The translations under genes were made by a program, and so were the position numbers. From assembly GCA_002748415.1 (NCBI GenBank), contig PDSI01000131.1, positions 1 through 63,086 on the forward strand: 63,086 nt of DNA. The letters run 5' to 3'. The DNA comes from Micrococcales bacterium (lineage in GTDB: Bacteria > Actinomycetota > Actinomycetes > Actinomycetales > CAWJMD01). The notes beneath the pieces were generated by a model that saw nothing but the letters and a program-made list of their open reading frames with translations, was not told the origin of the DNA and did no database searches. This document shows, one piece after another, positions 8,864-17,938 of this stretch (positions are counted from its first letter, which is position 1; the number at the start of each line of letters is the position of its first letter).

Positions 8864-9982
8864 TCAGAGTGCGCCGCTGCGGGCCTTCGCAACCATCTCC
8901 TGCACCTCGTCGGCAACCTGCTCGGGCAGCCAGTCACGGTCCAACTGCAGGAAGCCGCGCACGATGAGGTCCCGCGCCGTGTCCTCCTGCAGGCCGGTGG
9001 CCATGAGGTACGCGAGTTTGTCCTCGGTGATCATGCCGATCGAGGCCTCGTGCGAGAGCTGCGCCTGCGGGCTGTGTGCCACAAGTCCGGGAGAGGATTC
9101 GATGAAGCCCTCGATGCCGAGCTTGAGGCCGTCGCAACCCAGGTAGCCGTCCGAGCGGTCTGCGAAACCCACGAGGGTTGAGTGGTTGCGGATCACGCCG
9201 CCGCCGGTCACCATGCGGGCGATGCTCTCGGCGTGAGCGTCCTGGCCGCACAGCTCGATGCGGCTCTCGCAGAAGCGTTCGGTGCCGGCCGAGGCGAACA
9301 TGATGGACTCGTCCGTCGAGACGGCTCGGTCGTGCAGGATCGTCCGGCTGCGGGTTTCGTGCCGGGCGACGGGTGAGAGCATGACCGCAGTGTCCCCGTG
9401 TACGGCCCCGGCGCCCACGTCTGTGGCGCCGAAGCTTGCGACTTCCATGTTCTCGCCCCAGTGCTCGATCGAAACAGAGCGGTAGACCGCGCGCGGGCGC
9501 AGGTAGGTCTCGGAGACCGACAGATGCATGCCGCGACGGACCGGCTCCGCGACGGAGGAACCGGAAACGGCTTCCATCTCCGCACCCTCTTCGACGACGG
9601 TCAGGCAGTGCACGTACTGGTGCGCCTGCGGGGTCTCCAGCATGGTGAAGGTTTGCACGGGGGCCCGCACCCGGGCACCGGCCTTGACGTGCACGAAGTG
9701 CCCGATGGGTGACAGCTGCAGTTCCACGGCGCGGGCGAGTCGCACGTCCGATGTGGGGTCCACGAGGCCGAAGAGGAGGTCCTGCACCCACTCGTAGCGG
9801 AGCAGGGCCTCTGCGATCGGCAGCACTTCGATCTGTGGGTCCTCGACATCGATGTGGGCGACGTCACGGTCCACGACCACGGCGGTTGCGGCTCGCTGCT
9901 GCTCGGGCCGGTAACCCACCCGGGCCAGGTTCTCCTGTTCGGTGGGGCTGAGGGGCACGTCGGGGTGGCTGACGCTGGTCAT
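8864..9982 (-). CDS. SufB/SufD-family Fe-S scaffold protein (SmsB-like?)
   Basis: 372 residues of the SufBD beta-helix family: a polar N-terminus, a central strand-rich core, then GCDGLKLG and SHEASIGMITEDKLAYLMAT near the end, followed by ARDLIVRGFL. SufB/SufD with SufC form the complex that builds Fe-S clusters in the cytoplasm. The Glu and His of SHEASIG are retained and a Cys lies about 30 residues before it. Only one SufB/D protein and one SufC are present, overlapping by 4 nt; sufB, sufS, sufU and sufT are not in the window. This resembles the two-gene minimal SMS arrangement known from archaea. Generic SufD is the alternative. Confidence 0.8.
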   Translation of the reverse strand: MTSVSHPDVPLSPTEQENLARVGYRPEQQRAATAVVVDRDVAHIDVEDPQIEVLPIAEALLRYEWVQDLLFGLVDPTSDVRLARAVELQLSPIGHFVHVKAGARVRAPVQTFTMLETPQAHQYVHCLTVVEEGAEMEAVSGSSVAEPVRRGMHLSVSETYLRPRAVYRSVSIEHWGENMEVASFGATDVGAGAVHGDTAVMLSPVARHETRSRTILHDRAVSTDESIMFASAGTERFCESRIELCGQDAHAESIARMVTGGGVIRNHSTLVGFADRSDGYLGCDGLKLGIEGFIESSPGLVAHSPQAQLSHEASIGMITEDKLAYLMATGLQEDTARDLIVRGFLQLDRDWLPEQVADEVQEMVAKARSGAL

Positions 9983-10728
9983 GCGTGGATCTCCTTCCGC
10001 GCGGCCGGGTCCGCGGCCACCTGGTACCCGTCCCGGGCGATCGTGGCGAACAAATCGCGGGCGTTACCCGAGGCGGCGATGCGGCCGTCGAGCATGACGT
10101 GACCGTGGGTCGCTTCGATGTAGTCGAGGATGAAGCCGGTGTGAGTAATGATGAGTGCGCTACGCTGCCGACCGTTCGCGTCAGGCGTACGGATGAGCTC
10201 GTCGATGGCCTGGCCGACAGCCTGGATATGCTCCAGGTCGACACCCGACTCGGGCTCGTCGAACAGGCAGATGCGTGGTAGCTGCAGAGCCAGCTTGAGG
10301 ACTTCCCACCGCTTGACTTCGCCGCCGGAGAAGCTCTTGTTGAGGATCCGGCCGGTGAACGCGGCCAGGTCGAGCGAATCCGCGAGTTCGTCCAGCCGGC
10401 CCGTGGCCTGCATTGCCTCCACCAGCGCAGCGACCGTCACACCCTCGAAGCGGGGCGGTCGCTGGAATGCCATGCCAAGGCCCCGCCTGGCCCGTTCATC
10501 GATCGATAAATCATGGATGGGACGCCCGTCGAGTTCGATCGTCCCCTGTGCCTCGTATGGCGGAAGGCCCATGATCCCGGCGAGCAGCGAGGATTTGCCG
10601 GATCCATTCGGGCCGAAGAGGACGTGTACCTCGCCTTCTTTGATATCGAGCCGGACATCGGTGCAGATGCGCGTACCGCCCGCCTCGACGTTGACACCGC
10701 GCAGCCGGAGCGCGGATGAGCCGGTCAT
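9979..10728 (-). CDS. SufC-type ATPase (SmsC-like)
   Basis: 249-residue ABC ATPase. Walker A GPNGSGKSS at about 39-47, Q-loop in GMAFQRPP, signature SFSGGEVKRWEVLK, Walker B ICLFDEPESGVD and the H-loop in IITHTGF. The signature with KRWE, and DEPESGVD after Walker B, fit SufC/SmsC more than transporter ATPases, which lack such a close SufD partner. It powers conformational change in the scaffold. The stop overlaps the next start (ATGA), so the two are translationally coupled. A GAGGAGG ribosome site precedes the ATG. Confidence 0.87.
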   Translation of the reverse strand: MTGSSALRLRGVNVEAGGTRICTDVRLDIKEGEVHVLFGPNGSGKSSLLAGIMGLPPYEAQGTIELDGRPIHDLSIDERARRGLGMAFQRPPRFEGVTVAALVEAMQATGRLDELADSLDLAAFTGRILNKSFSGGEVKRWEVLKLALQLPRICLFDEPESGVDLEHIQAVGQAIDELIRTPDANGRQRSALIITHTGFILDYIEATHGHVMLDGRIAASGNARDLFATIARDGYQVAADPAARKEIHA

Positions 10729-10997
10729 GGTGCCTCCTCACGCGGGACCTCCATTGACCCCGCATTGCCATGGTAAGCCTTGGCTAACCTTGAGGGCTCT
10801 GTGAGTGCGGACACATCGTGCGGAAAGCCGTTGTGCCCCGGGCAAGGCGGCGCGACTCCTCCTTGCGCGTCACCGGATGCGGCTGGCCGTCGCCCCGCCT
10901 CCGGGGCGTAGGGTGCGGGCAAGACTCGTCAACGATAGGAACAGACTCGTCAGCGACAGAAACGGACTCCCCAGCAATGGAAGCGGACTCCTCAGCG

Positions 10998-11876
10998 ATG
11001 AACGAAGACCCGTCCACGACGGACGGGGCCACCGTGACCGGCGCCGGCCCCAGCCGGCAGGCACCCGATCCGCTGGCTGCCATGGGTACGCCCCAATCGC
11101 TGGTACTGGGACTCGACGGCGGCTGCCTGACCGTGACCATCAACCGGCCCACGAAGCTGAACGCGCTGAATGCCGATGTCCTCACCGAACTCGCCGAAAC
11201 CATCGCTTCCGTGGCCACGGTCCCCCGGTCGCAGATCGCCGGTGTCGTCCTGACCGGCGCCGGCGAAAAGGCTTTCATCGCGGGCGCCGACATCGCCCAG
11301 ATGTCGAGGATGACACCTGTGCAGGCCAGAGCGTTTGCGGCCTTGGGCCAGGCGGTACCGGACGCCTGCGAAGCGTTGGACCGGCCGGTCGTCGCCGCGG
11401 TCAACGGCTATGCGCTCGGCGGTGGGTGTGAACTCGCGCTCGGCTGCGACATGATCTACGCCTGCCCGCCGGCCGCGTTCGCCCAGCCCGAAGTCTCCCT
11501 CGGCATCGTCCCAGCGTTCGGCGGCTGCACTCGCCTGGTCGCTGCGGTGGGGCCCGGGCGGGCCCGCGAGATGGTCTACACCGGGCGAACGATCGACGCC
11601 GCGCAAGCCCATGCATGGGGTTTGGTGACAGCCTTGTTCGAGGACCGCGAGACGATGCTTGCAGCCGCCCGCTCGACCATCGACCTGATCGGGACTCGCG
11701 CTGCCGGCGCCGTCGCTGCCGCGAAGTCCGCGATCGCCAGCACCGTGCGAGAAGGGCCACTGGCTGGTCTCGCTGCGGAACGCACGCTGTTCGCAGCTGC
11801 TTTCAGCACCGATGACATGCGCGAGGGAACCTCCGCGTTCGTCGAGAAGCGACCGCCGGTGTTCACCGACCGATGA
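10998..11876 (+). CDS. Enoyl-CoA hydratase/isomerase family protein
   Basis: Crotonase-fold enzyme acting on acyl-CoA. TINRPTKLNALNADVL opens the domain; GAGEKAFIAGADIAQM forms the CoA-binding region and oxyanion strand; NGYALGGGCELALGCD carries the second oxyanion element and the first catalytic Glu; PEVSLGIVPAFGG carries the second catalytic Glu (enoyl-CoA hydratase type). The conserved part begins near 11082. The start is uncertain: 10998 is chosen because third-position GC becomes coding-like from there, while upstream in-frame codons form a degenerate Asp-Ser repeat. No ribosome site fits any candidate. It is divergent from sufC. Confidence 0.85.
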   Translation: MNEDPSTTDGATVTGAGPSRQAPDPLAAMGTPQSLVLGLDGGCLTVTINRPTKLNALNADVLTELAETIASVATVPRSQIAGVVLTGAGEKAFIAGADIAQMSRMTPVQARAFAALGQAVPDACEALDRPVVAAVNGYALGGGCELALGCDMIYACPPAAFAQPEVSLGIVPAFGGCTRLVAAVGPGRAREMVYTGRTIDAAQAHAWGLVTALFEDRETMLAAARSTIDLIGTRAAGAVAAAKSAIASTVREGPLAGLAAERTLFAAAFSTDDMREGTSAFVEKRPPVFTDR

Positions 11877-11902
11877 CCCGCGTCGGCGGCAGCGCGGAAG
11901 GG

Positions 11903-12259
11903 TCAGCGCCGGAACCCCTCGCCCAACTCGAAGAACCGTGGGTCCAGCTTCTTCAACGGGTCGCGCAACCGTTCCAAGTCGGATTGCGGTGCGTGCACCT
12001 CCAGCCGGCGCAGATCAGCCATGCTCAGTACCTGCTCGAGCAGGTCACCGACGTTCCTCAAATGCGCCAGCACCGCAGCAGCGTCGATGTAGTCTTCCCG
12101 GCAGTGCACCTCATTCCCGTGATGGCTAAAAGCGTAGTGAAGACAACCCGGCTCCTCACTGGTGCGGGCCACGAACGAAGGTTCGAGAGCCTGGAACTCG
12201 GCGAGCTTGCCTTCGTGGACAGCGAAGTACGGCACCAAGGTGCACACGGCGTGGGTCAT
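11903..12259 (-). CDS. Small monooxygenase-like (ABM-domain) protein
   Basis: 118 residues. The pattern CTLVPYFAVHEGKLAEFQ, then TSEEPGCLHYAF and HCREDYIDAAAVLAHL, matches the antibiotic-biosynthesis monooxygenase/YgiN ferredoxin-like fold, a dimeric alpha-beta barrel often called quinol monooxygenase. No cofactor site is expected in this fold. The ATG at 12259 follows GGAGCAACCG, which supports it over the longer frame to 12307. Its convergent neighbour is the enoyl-CoA hydratase gene; a physiological substrate cannot be inferred. Confidence 0.72.
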   Translation of the reverse strand: MTHAVCTLVPYFAVHEGKLAEFQALEPSFVARTSEEPGCLHYAFSHHGNEVHCREDYIDAAAVLAHLRNVGDLLEQVLSMADLRRLEVHAPQSDLERLRDPLKKLDPRFFELGEGFRR

Positions 12260-12484
12260 CGGTTGCTCCGTTCTACCCGTCGGGTCATGGCATGACATCG
12301 GTACCACGGTGACCCAGGGCTGGCAATAGCCGTGAGGCCACGCGGACCGCTGCGGCAGTCTGTCCCTCCTGGGCGACGCAGTGCCGTCCAGGACAGCCGA
12401 TCCCGGCGGTAGTACGCAGGTGTGCCGGTTGAGCTCCGGGGGGGCGAGCGGGTCGCGCCCGGGTGCGGCCTGCCGGGACGGGTG

Positions 12485-12763
12485 TCAGTCCAGGCCCAGG
12501 GAGAACGCTGCCTCCAGGTCGTGGCGTGAGTACGCGCGAAAGGCCAGATGCGTCTCGGTGCGCTGGATGCCTTCCGTTCGGTTCAGGGTGCCCGCGACGA
12601 CTTCGGCCACCTCATCGTGGTCGCGCACTCTGACGATCGCGATGAGGTCGAAACCGCCTGTCACCGAGTACACCTCGCTCACACCGTTCAAGGCAGCAAT
12701 CTCTTGAGCCACCTGGGGTATGCGGGCGGGGTCGGCAGTGATGAACACGAAGGCGGTGATCAC
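12485..12763 (-). CDS. Lrp/AsnC-type stand-alone ligand-binding (RAM) domain
   Basis: 92 residues covering only the beta-alpha-beta-beta-alpha-beta effector domain of the Lrp family: ITAFVFITADPARIPQVA, VSEVYSVTGGFDLIAIVRV and TEGIQRTETHLAF. The DNA-binding helix-turn-helix is absent, as in stand-alone RAM proteins that bind amino acids or modulate full-length partners. GTG 12763 is chosen because TATCGT lies 6 nt before it, a leaderless layout; the longer frame to 12892 has no support. It lies just downstream of the large membrane protein gene on the same strand. Confidence 0.85.
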   Translation of the reverse strand: MITAFVFITADPARIPQVAQEIAALNGVSEVYSVTGGFDLIAIVRVRDHDEVAEVVAGTLNRTEGIQRTETHLAFRAYSRHDLEAAFSLGLD

Positions 12764-12818
12764 GGCGCCACGATAGCGCTTTTCGACCGCACCGCGATGG
12801 ATCCGGCCGCGCTGTCGG

Positions 12819-14498
12819 CTAGGCCAGCTCGATGTCGCCCGCCTCGTCGAACAACCCACCTGCCGGGTCGTCGCGATGTGCGCCGGACTCATCGGAACGC
12901 ACCCGTACCGGATCGAGCCCGGGGTGAGCGCTCACCCGCCAGGCGAGCGTACCGACCCACACCCAGGCGAGCACCCGCACCAGCAGGAAGACCGCATACC
13001 AGGGCGCGGGCAGTCCTCGGTCGGACACGCTGAGGCCGTACAGGTAAAACCAGGTGGCAACCGCATAGCCTGCCTCGATCAGCCCCCAGGTGAGCACCAC
13101 CCGCCACGAGGGCAGCGCCAACGCCAGCAGCGGTAGCACCCACACCCCGGCCTGGACCGGCAGGGACGGGGCCACCAACCAGAACCCGAGCATCAGCCAG
13201 AGGGCTACCACCACCAACCGGGGCCGGCGCGGCATGGAGAACGACAGCCATGTCACCCCCAGCACCACCAGAACCCCGCCGACGATCGCCACCCAGCGTG
13301 CGGCCGTCGCGCCGGGCGGGTCGGTCATGAGGGTCCGCAATACCCACGGCCCGGCAAGCACCACTGCCGCTGGGGCGAGCACGATGAGGGCAGCCGCGGC
13401 CACGAAATCGGTCCCCTGCACCGGAAGCCACCGCTGGCGAGACGCGGCCGGCAGCATCAACCGCGCAGCCAGCATTGCAACCAGGATCAACACTCCGATC
13501 CCGGCCAATGGCACCGGCAGATCCACGGCCGATGGAGTGGTTGCGGGGGCCAGCAACCGCGGAATCACCAGTACCGAGCCGTAGCCAGGCTCACCGGCCG
13601 CCAGACTACGCGGGTAACGCCACCAGTCGGTGGGTGAGACCAGGAACGCGGGAATGTTGAGCAATGTCCAGGTGCCGGCCGCAGTGGCCACGGTGACACC
13701 GACCTGCGTCCACCGGCCGGAGCGCACCGCGAGAACCATCATGGCCAGCAGCGCCACGGCGGCAATCGGGCGGATGGCGGCTGCCAGCCCCAGTAGCACG
13801 CCCGCTCCCACCAAGGCCCGCAACCCGGCCTGAATCCTGCCTTGCCCTGGCCCGCCGCCCGCGGTACGGCAGGTGAGCACGGCCAGCCCAACGACCATTG
13901 CCGCTACCGCAAGCAGGTCGAAACTGACCAACGAGGCGGTGACCAGGACCGGCGACGCCGCGATCATGCCGGCGTCCCAAGGCCGATGTCCCGCCAGCCG
14001 GGTCGCGGCCAGAACCGTCAGTACCGTGGCGACGGCGACCAGTCCGGTAAGCAGGTCGACGCCGGCGCGCAGCGCTGCTGCCGGGTCCCCGCCTTGGGCG
14101 AGTAGGCCTGCCACCGCTTTGACCGCGTCGACGACCATCGTCAGGCCGGCGGGTAATGGAACGGCATTGTCGCCGAGGGCAACCGGAACATCGCTGTAGC
14201 AGGCGTGGGTGAACTGTTGCGGGCTGGTCCATCCGTTGCTGCGGCACGGTGTGCTGATCAGCACGGCCAGCATCAGCGGGAAAACGGCTACCAGGGCCAG
14301 CACCGCTCGCGAACCCCACCGCAACGCCTCGCCATCCGTGGCAACCGCCCGGCGCCGCCCAGCCGGGCCGCCGATGACTTCACTCAGCGGACGCAACTGC
14401 GGGTCGTGCCGGGACGGGGCATGCCGCAAGCCCGGCATCCGCAACACCGGTGGGGTGGCAGGCTTAGCGGCTGACGGGGCCGGGATGTCAGGCATCAA
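12819..14498 (-). CDS. Polytopic membrane protein, GT87/Rv0051-like
   Basis: 559 residues with about 10-12 hydrophobic segments after a proline-rich cytoplasmic N-terminus. Around residue 85 an extracytoplasmic loop contains STPCRSNGW and FTHACYSDVP, resembling the donor-binding loop region of GT-C glycosyltransferases. Its position directly downstream of the penicillin-binding protein gene mirrors Rv0050 (ponA1)-Rv0051 of M. tuberculosis, so a related role in envelope glycan assembly is plausible but unproven. The C-terminal tail is acidic. Start ATG ATG at 14498 is used. Confidence 0.75.
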   Translation of the reverse strand: MMPDIPAPSAAKPATPPVLRMPGLRHAPSRHDPQLRPLSEVIGGPAGRRRAVATDGEALRWGSRAVLALVAVFPLMLAVLISTPCRSNGWTSPQQFTHACYSDVPVALGDNAVPLPAGLTMVVDAVKAVAGLLAQGGDPAAALRAGVDLLTGLVAVATVLTVLAATRLAGHRPWDAGMIAASPVLVTASLVSFDLLAVAAMVVGLAVLTCRTAGGGPGQGRIQAGLRALVGAGVLLGLAAAIRPIAAVALLAMMVLAVRSGRWTQVGVTVATAAGTWTLLNIPAFLVSPTDWWRYPRSLAAGEPGYGSVLVIPRLLAPATTPSAVDLPVPLAGIGVLILVAMLAARLMLPAASRQRWLPVQGTDFVAAAALIVLAPAAVVLAGPWVLRTLMTDPPGATAARWVAIVGGVLVVLGVTWLSFSMPRRPRLVVVALWLMLGFWLVAPSLPVQAGVWVLPLLALALPSWRVVLTWGLIEAGYAVATWFYLYGLSVSDRGLPAPWYAVFLLVRVLAWVWVGTLAWRVSAHPGLDPVRVRSDESGAHRDDPAGGLFDEAGDIELA

Positions 14499-14554
14499 CG
14501 GTCAGGGCGTGGGGAACGGGCGCTGAAACCCATCGCGGAATTCTGTCGGCCGTT

Positions 14555-16876
14555 TCACCCATCGCCACCGCCACGGTCCTCACCGCCACGGTCGCCACCG
14601 CCACGGTCGCCACCGCCACGGTCGCCACCGCCACGGTCCTCACCGCCACGGTCCTCACCGCCACGGTCCTCACCGCCACGGTCCTCACCGCCACGGTCCT
14701 CACCGCCACGGTCGCCACCGCCACGGTCGCCACCGCCACGGTCCTCACCGCCACGGTCCTCACCCCAACGGTCCTCGTCGTCACCCTCGCCCTCGCTGTC
14801 ATCACCGTCGCTGGATGCATCGGTCGGCGACTCGGTGGCGGTCGACGCGGAGGTGGGCGGGCTGCTCGATGAGGAGGTCGGTTTGGGCGGCGGACGGGTT
14901 CCGTGGAAGGTGCCGCCGTACACGGGAGGTTCGAACTGCTCATATTCCGCTCCGTCGAGCGCCCCGCGCATGAACGCGGTCCAGATCCGGGTGGGGAACG
15001 ACCCACCAGTCACCGAGTACACCCCTCCGAAGCCGGGGATCGGGGCCGGATTATCGCCCTCGTCGGTGTTGTACATCGACACCGCCGCCACCAGCTGCGG
15101 GGTGTAACCGACGAACCAGGCGGACTGTGAGGAATTTGACGTGCCGGTCTTCCCGGCTGCCTGGCGGCCGAGCCCGCGCGCGTAGGAACCCGATCCGCCG
15201 TTGACCACCTGCCGCAGCGCATAGTTCAGGTCGTCCATCGAGTCGGTGCTGAAAACGCGGGTGCCTGCGGTGTTCCCGGTATAGAGCACCCGCTCTCCAC
15301 CCTTACCGTCCGGCGCCAGTACCTTGTCCACGAAGTGCGGCTCGTGTCGCTCCCCGCGGGCAGCAAAGGTGGAGTAGGCGGCGGCCATGTCGATGTTGTG
15401 CGGACTCGCCGTGCCGAGCACGTTGCCCAGATAGTCGTTCAACCCTGCGGCGTCTTCCGGGATACCCGCGCTGATCGCCGCCTGCATCGACTTTTCCGGC
15501 CCGACATCCTCGTTCAACGCCACATACACGGTGTTGACAGACTTCGCGGTTGCCCTCAGCAGATCCAGATACCCGTAGGTGGAATCACCGTAGTTGCGGA
15601 CCGGTTTGAGCCGGCCCCCGTCGGTGTAGCCCTTGAAGGTCCGGTTGTTGGCCCCGCTGAACGTGCTGCGCAACGACACACCGTCCTCCAGCGCCGCGGC
15701 GAGGGTGAACGGTTTGAAGGTCGAACCGGCCTGGGCGACGTCCTGGGTGGCCGCGTTGCGTTGCCGCTTGAGATAGTCCGGCCCGCCGTACATCGCCCGC
15801 ACCGCGCCCGTGGTGGGGTCAATGGCGGTCAGCGCGGCGTGCAAACCTTCCGGGCGGTTGTAGCTGGGGAAGGCGTCGGTGTTGTTCATCGAATCGACGG
15901 CCGCCTTCTGCATATTCGCGTCGAAGGTCGAGATGATACGGAACCCACCACCGTCGATGAGTTTCTCGTCCAGCCCCGCCGCCAACAGCTCGTCGCGAAC
16001 GGCCTGCATCAGGTAGCCGTTCGGCCCGGCAAGGTCGTTGGTGTTCTCCCGCACCGGCGCCTTGGGAAACTCCAGGGTGGCGCGTTCGGCCCGATCCAGG
16101 TATCCCTCGGCAACCATCTGGTCCAGCACCGAGTTCCACCTTTCGGTAGCCCGCTGCGGATCGTTGGCCGGGTCCCACCGGATCGGGGAAGGCAGGATGC
16201 CGATCAGCATGGCCGACTGAGAAACGTTCAAGTCTTTGGCCTCGACGCCCCAATAAGTCTGCGCCGCCGCCTCCAGCCCGTACGCACCACGCCCGAAGAA
16301 CACCGTGTTCAGGTAGTTCTGCATGATCTCGTCCTTGGACAGCTGCCGATCGATCTTCATCGCGATCAGCGCTTCCTTGGCCTTGCGCGTGTAGGTGCGC
16401 GAATCGTCCAGATAGTAGTTCTTCACGTACTGCTGGGTGATCGTGGACCCGCCCTGCTGAGAATTGCCCCGCGCGTTGTTCCAGAACGCGCGCACAATTC
16501 CGGTCGCAGACACGCCACGGTTCTCGTAGAAGCTCTGGTCCTCGGACGCGATCAGCGCCTGCTGGGTGTGCTGCGGCATCTGCGACAGTGGGATCGAGGT
16601 GCGGTTGGCCACCGCGAACGACCCGATCTTCGCCCGGCCGTCGTTGTAATAGATGGTCGACTTCTGGGCCGCCATCACCTCGTTCGGATCGGGAATACCG
16701 ATGGTCTGGTAGGCCACGGCAAAGGCCCCCGCCAGAATGAGACCCAGCGCGAAGATCGTGCCGAGGACGCCTTTCCACCCCGGCACGAGGCGCCGCCATC
16801 CAGTCTTGGGCCGTCGCTGACGCGGACCCAGCCCGGCTGGGCGGCGCGGCGCGCTCCCCCCGTCATACTTACCCAC
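14555..16876 (-). CDS. ponA: Bifunctional class A penicillin-binding protein (PonA1-like)
   Basis: 773 residues. One N-terminal membrane anchor (about 35-57); the glycosyltransferase domain shows SEDQSFYENRGVS (catalytic Glu), GGSTITQQYVKNYY and FFGRGAYGLEAAAQ; the transpeptidase domain shows STFKPF (catalytic Ser), SVNT and KTGTS. It polymerises lipid II and cross-links peptidoglycan outside the membrane. The tail after about residue 645 is Ser/Thr/Pro-rich, then acidic, then 14 five-residue units of the type D-R-G-G-E/G, an unusual low-complexity end. The GTG start has GAGGA about 10 nt upstream. The gene following it is Rv0051-like. Confidence 0.95.
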   Translation of the reverse strand: MGKYDGGSAPRRPAGLGPRQRRPKTGWRRLVPGWKGVLGTIFALGLILAGAFAVAYQTIGIPDPNEVMAAQKSTIYYNDGRAKIGSFAVANRTSIPLSQMPQHTQQALIASEDQSFYENRGVSATGIVRAFWNNARGNSQQGGSTITQQYVKNYYLDDSRTYTRKAKEALIAMKIDRQLSKDEIMQNYLNTVFFGRGAYGLEAAAQTYWGVEAKDLNVSQSAMLIGILPSPIRWDPANDPQRATERWNSVLDQMVAEGYLDRAERATLEFPKAPVRENTNDLAGPNGYLMQAVRDELLAAGLDEKLIDGGGFRIISTFDANMQKAAVDSMNNTDAFPSYNRPEGLHAALTAIDPTTGAVRAMYGGPDYLKRQRNAATQDVAQAGSTFKPFTLAAALEDGVSLRSTFSGANNRTFKGYTDGGRLKPVRNYGDSTYGYLDLLRATAKSVNTVYVALNEDVGPEKSMQAAISAGIPEDAAGLNDYLGNVLGTASPHNIDMAAAYSTFAARGERHEPHFVDKVLAPDGKGGERVLYTGNTAGTRVFSTDSMDDLNYALRQVVNGGSGSYARGLGRQAAGKTGTSNSSQSAWFVGYTPQLVAAVSMYNTDEGDNPAPIPGFGGVYSVTGGSFPTRIWTAFMRGALDGAEYEQFEPPVYGGTFHGTRPPPKPTSSSSSPPTSASTATESPTDASSDGDDSEGEGDDEDRWGEDRGGEDRGGGDRGGGDRGGEDRGGEDRGGEDRGGEDRGGEDRGGGDRGGGDRGGGDRGGEDRGGGDG
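14564..14773. repeat. 15-bp tandem repeat encoding DRGGE/DRGGG units
   Basis: Fourteen tandem 15-bp units (consensus on the plus strand CACCGCCACGGTCCT or ...GTCGC), the most upstream one degenerate (DRWGE). They encode the C-terminal tail of the penicillin-binding protein. Two alternating versions of the unit occur in blocks, suggesting expansion by slippage or unequal exchange; length polymorphism between strains is likely. Confidence 0.95.
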
Positions 16877-17128
16877 GAATCACGTCCTCGGTACCGATCA
16901 TCCACTCAAGCTCGCCACCAGTATGACGCTTGCACACAACTGGCCGAACCCACATCGTCCACACCACGCCCCATCTGGGACTAATGTCCGCTATGCGACA
17001 ACGTTGGGTTCGGCTGAAGGTGCGCTCAAGCGGTGGGCGTTCGCCCACACCCGGCTCAACGTCTCCACCGCAGGGTTGAGTTCCGCGTACCGCCGTGCAC
17101 CCGCCGGCCCGCCTGCTTGACTAAGGCC

Positions 17129-17839
17129 GTGACCCATCCCGATCCCGCGGAGCATCCAGCACCCGAACCCACGAGTCCTGCCGGCGAGCCCGGCGACGCC
17201 GAACCCGTGACAACGGGAGAGCGAATCCGCCGGGCCGCCGTCCTGCTCAGCGCTCTCGCTGCCGACGGTCTGGCCCACAGCAGCGGCGAGTACGACCTGG
17301 ACCGCTACCGCAAGATGGCTGACATCGCCGATGAGCTGCTGTCCGCCGTGTCCGGTCATGACGCGTCGGCCATCCGCGTCTCACTGGGTTTGGACGGCGG
17401 ATACGTGACGCCGAAGGTGGACGTCCGCGGTGCACTCTTCGACAACCGGGAACGAGTGCTGTTGATCCGGGAACGCACCGACGGCCGCTGGTCCCTGCCC
17501 GGCGGGTGGGCCGACCCGGGCGACTCCCCAGCCCGGGCGGTGCAGCGGGAGATGCTGGAGGAGAGCGGACACCCGGTGCGAGCGGTCAAGCTGGTCGGAT
17601 GCTGGGACCGGGGCGTGCAGTGGCACCTGCCGGCGCTGTCCGTGGCGGTGTACAAGTTGTTCTTCTTGTGCGAACTGGACGGCACACCGCGTCCGCCCGA
17701 TGAGCTGGAAACCTTGGATATCGGCTGGTTCGGCGTGCACGAGCTGCCCGAACTGTCTGAAGGGCGAGTGCGGGCCGGACAACTGCACACCCTGCTGGAA
17801 CACCACCGGAACCGCGCACTGCCGACCTTGTTCGACTGA
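17129..17839 (+). CDS. NUDIX hydrolase with NUDIX_hydro_N-like domain
   Basis: 236 residues. An N-terminal helical region (about 35-75: ERIRRAAVLLSALAADGL, RYRKMADIADELLSAV) precedes a NUDIX domain from about 90. The box reads GGWADPGDSPARAVQREMLE then ESG: the usual Glu after G-x5 is replaced by Asp, while REMLEESG retains the metal-binding Glu residues. Such proteins hydrolyse nucleoside diphosphates linked to another group, for example ADP-ribose. The GTG start has AAGG 5 nt upstream and is placed before the first domain; the longer frame to 17033 is not supported. Convergent with the ribH remnant. Confidence 0.82.
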   Translation: MTHPDPAEHPAPEPTSPAGEPGDAEPVTTGERIRRAAVLLSALAADGLAHSSGEYDLDRYRKMADIADELLSAVSGHDASAIRVSLGLDGGYVTPKVDVRGALFDNRERVLLIRERTDGRWSLPGGWADPGDSPARAVQREMLEESGHPVRAVKLVGCWDRGVQWHLPALSVAVYKLFFLCELDGTPRPPDELETLDIGWFGVHELPELSEGRVRAGQLHTLLEHHRNRALPTLFD

Positions 17840-17938
17840 TCGGTATCAGCCGGTCCTGCGCGGCCTTTCCTGCGTGCCCAACGCGGCCGGGTTCGCCGCC
17901 GTCGCCGGTGGTGGTGCCCCCGGCCTGCGCCGAATCGT

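Noticed and set aside
15335..16984. 549-residue plus-strand frame opposite ponA
   Set aside because: It lies over the whole well-supported penicillin-binding protein gene and has no family features; a GC-rich antisense shadow.
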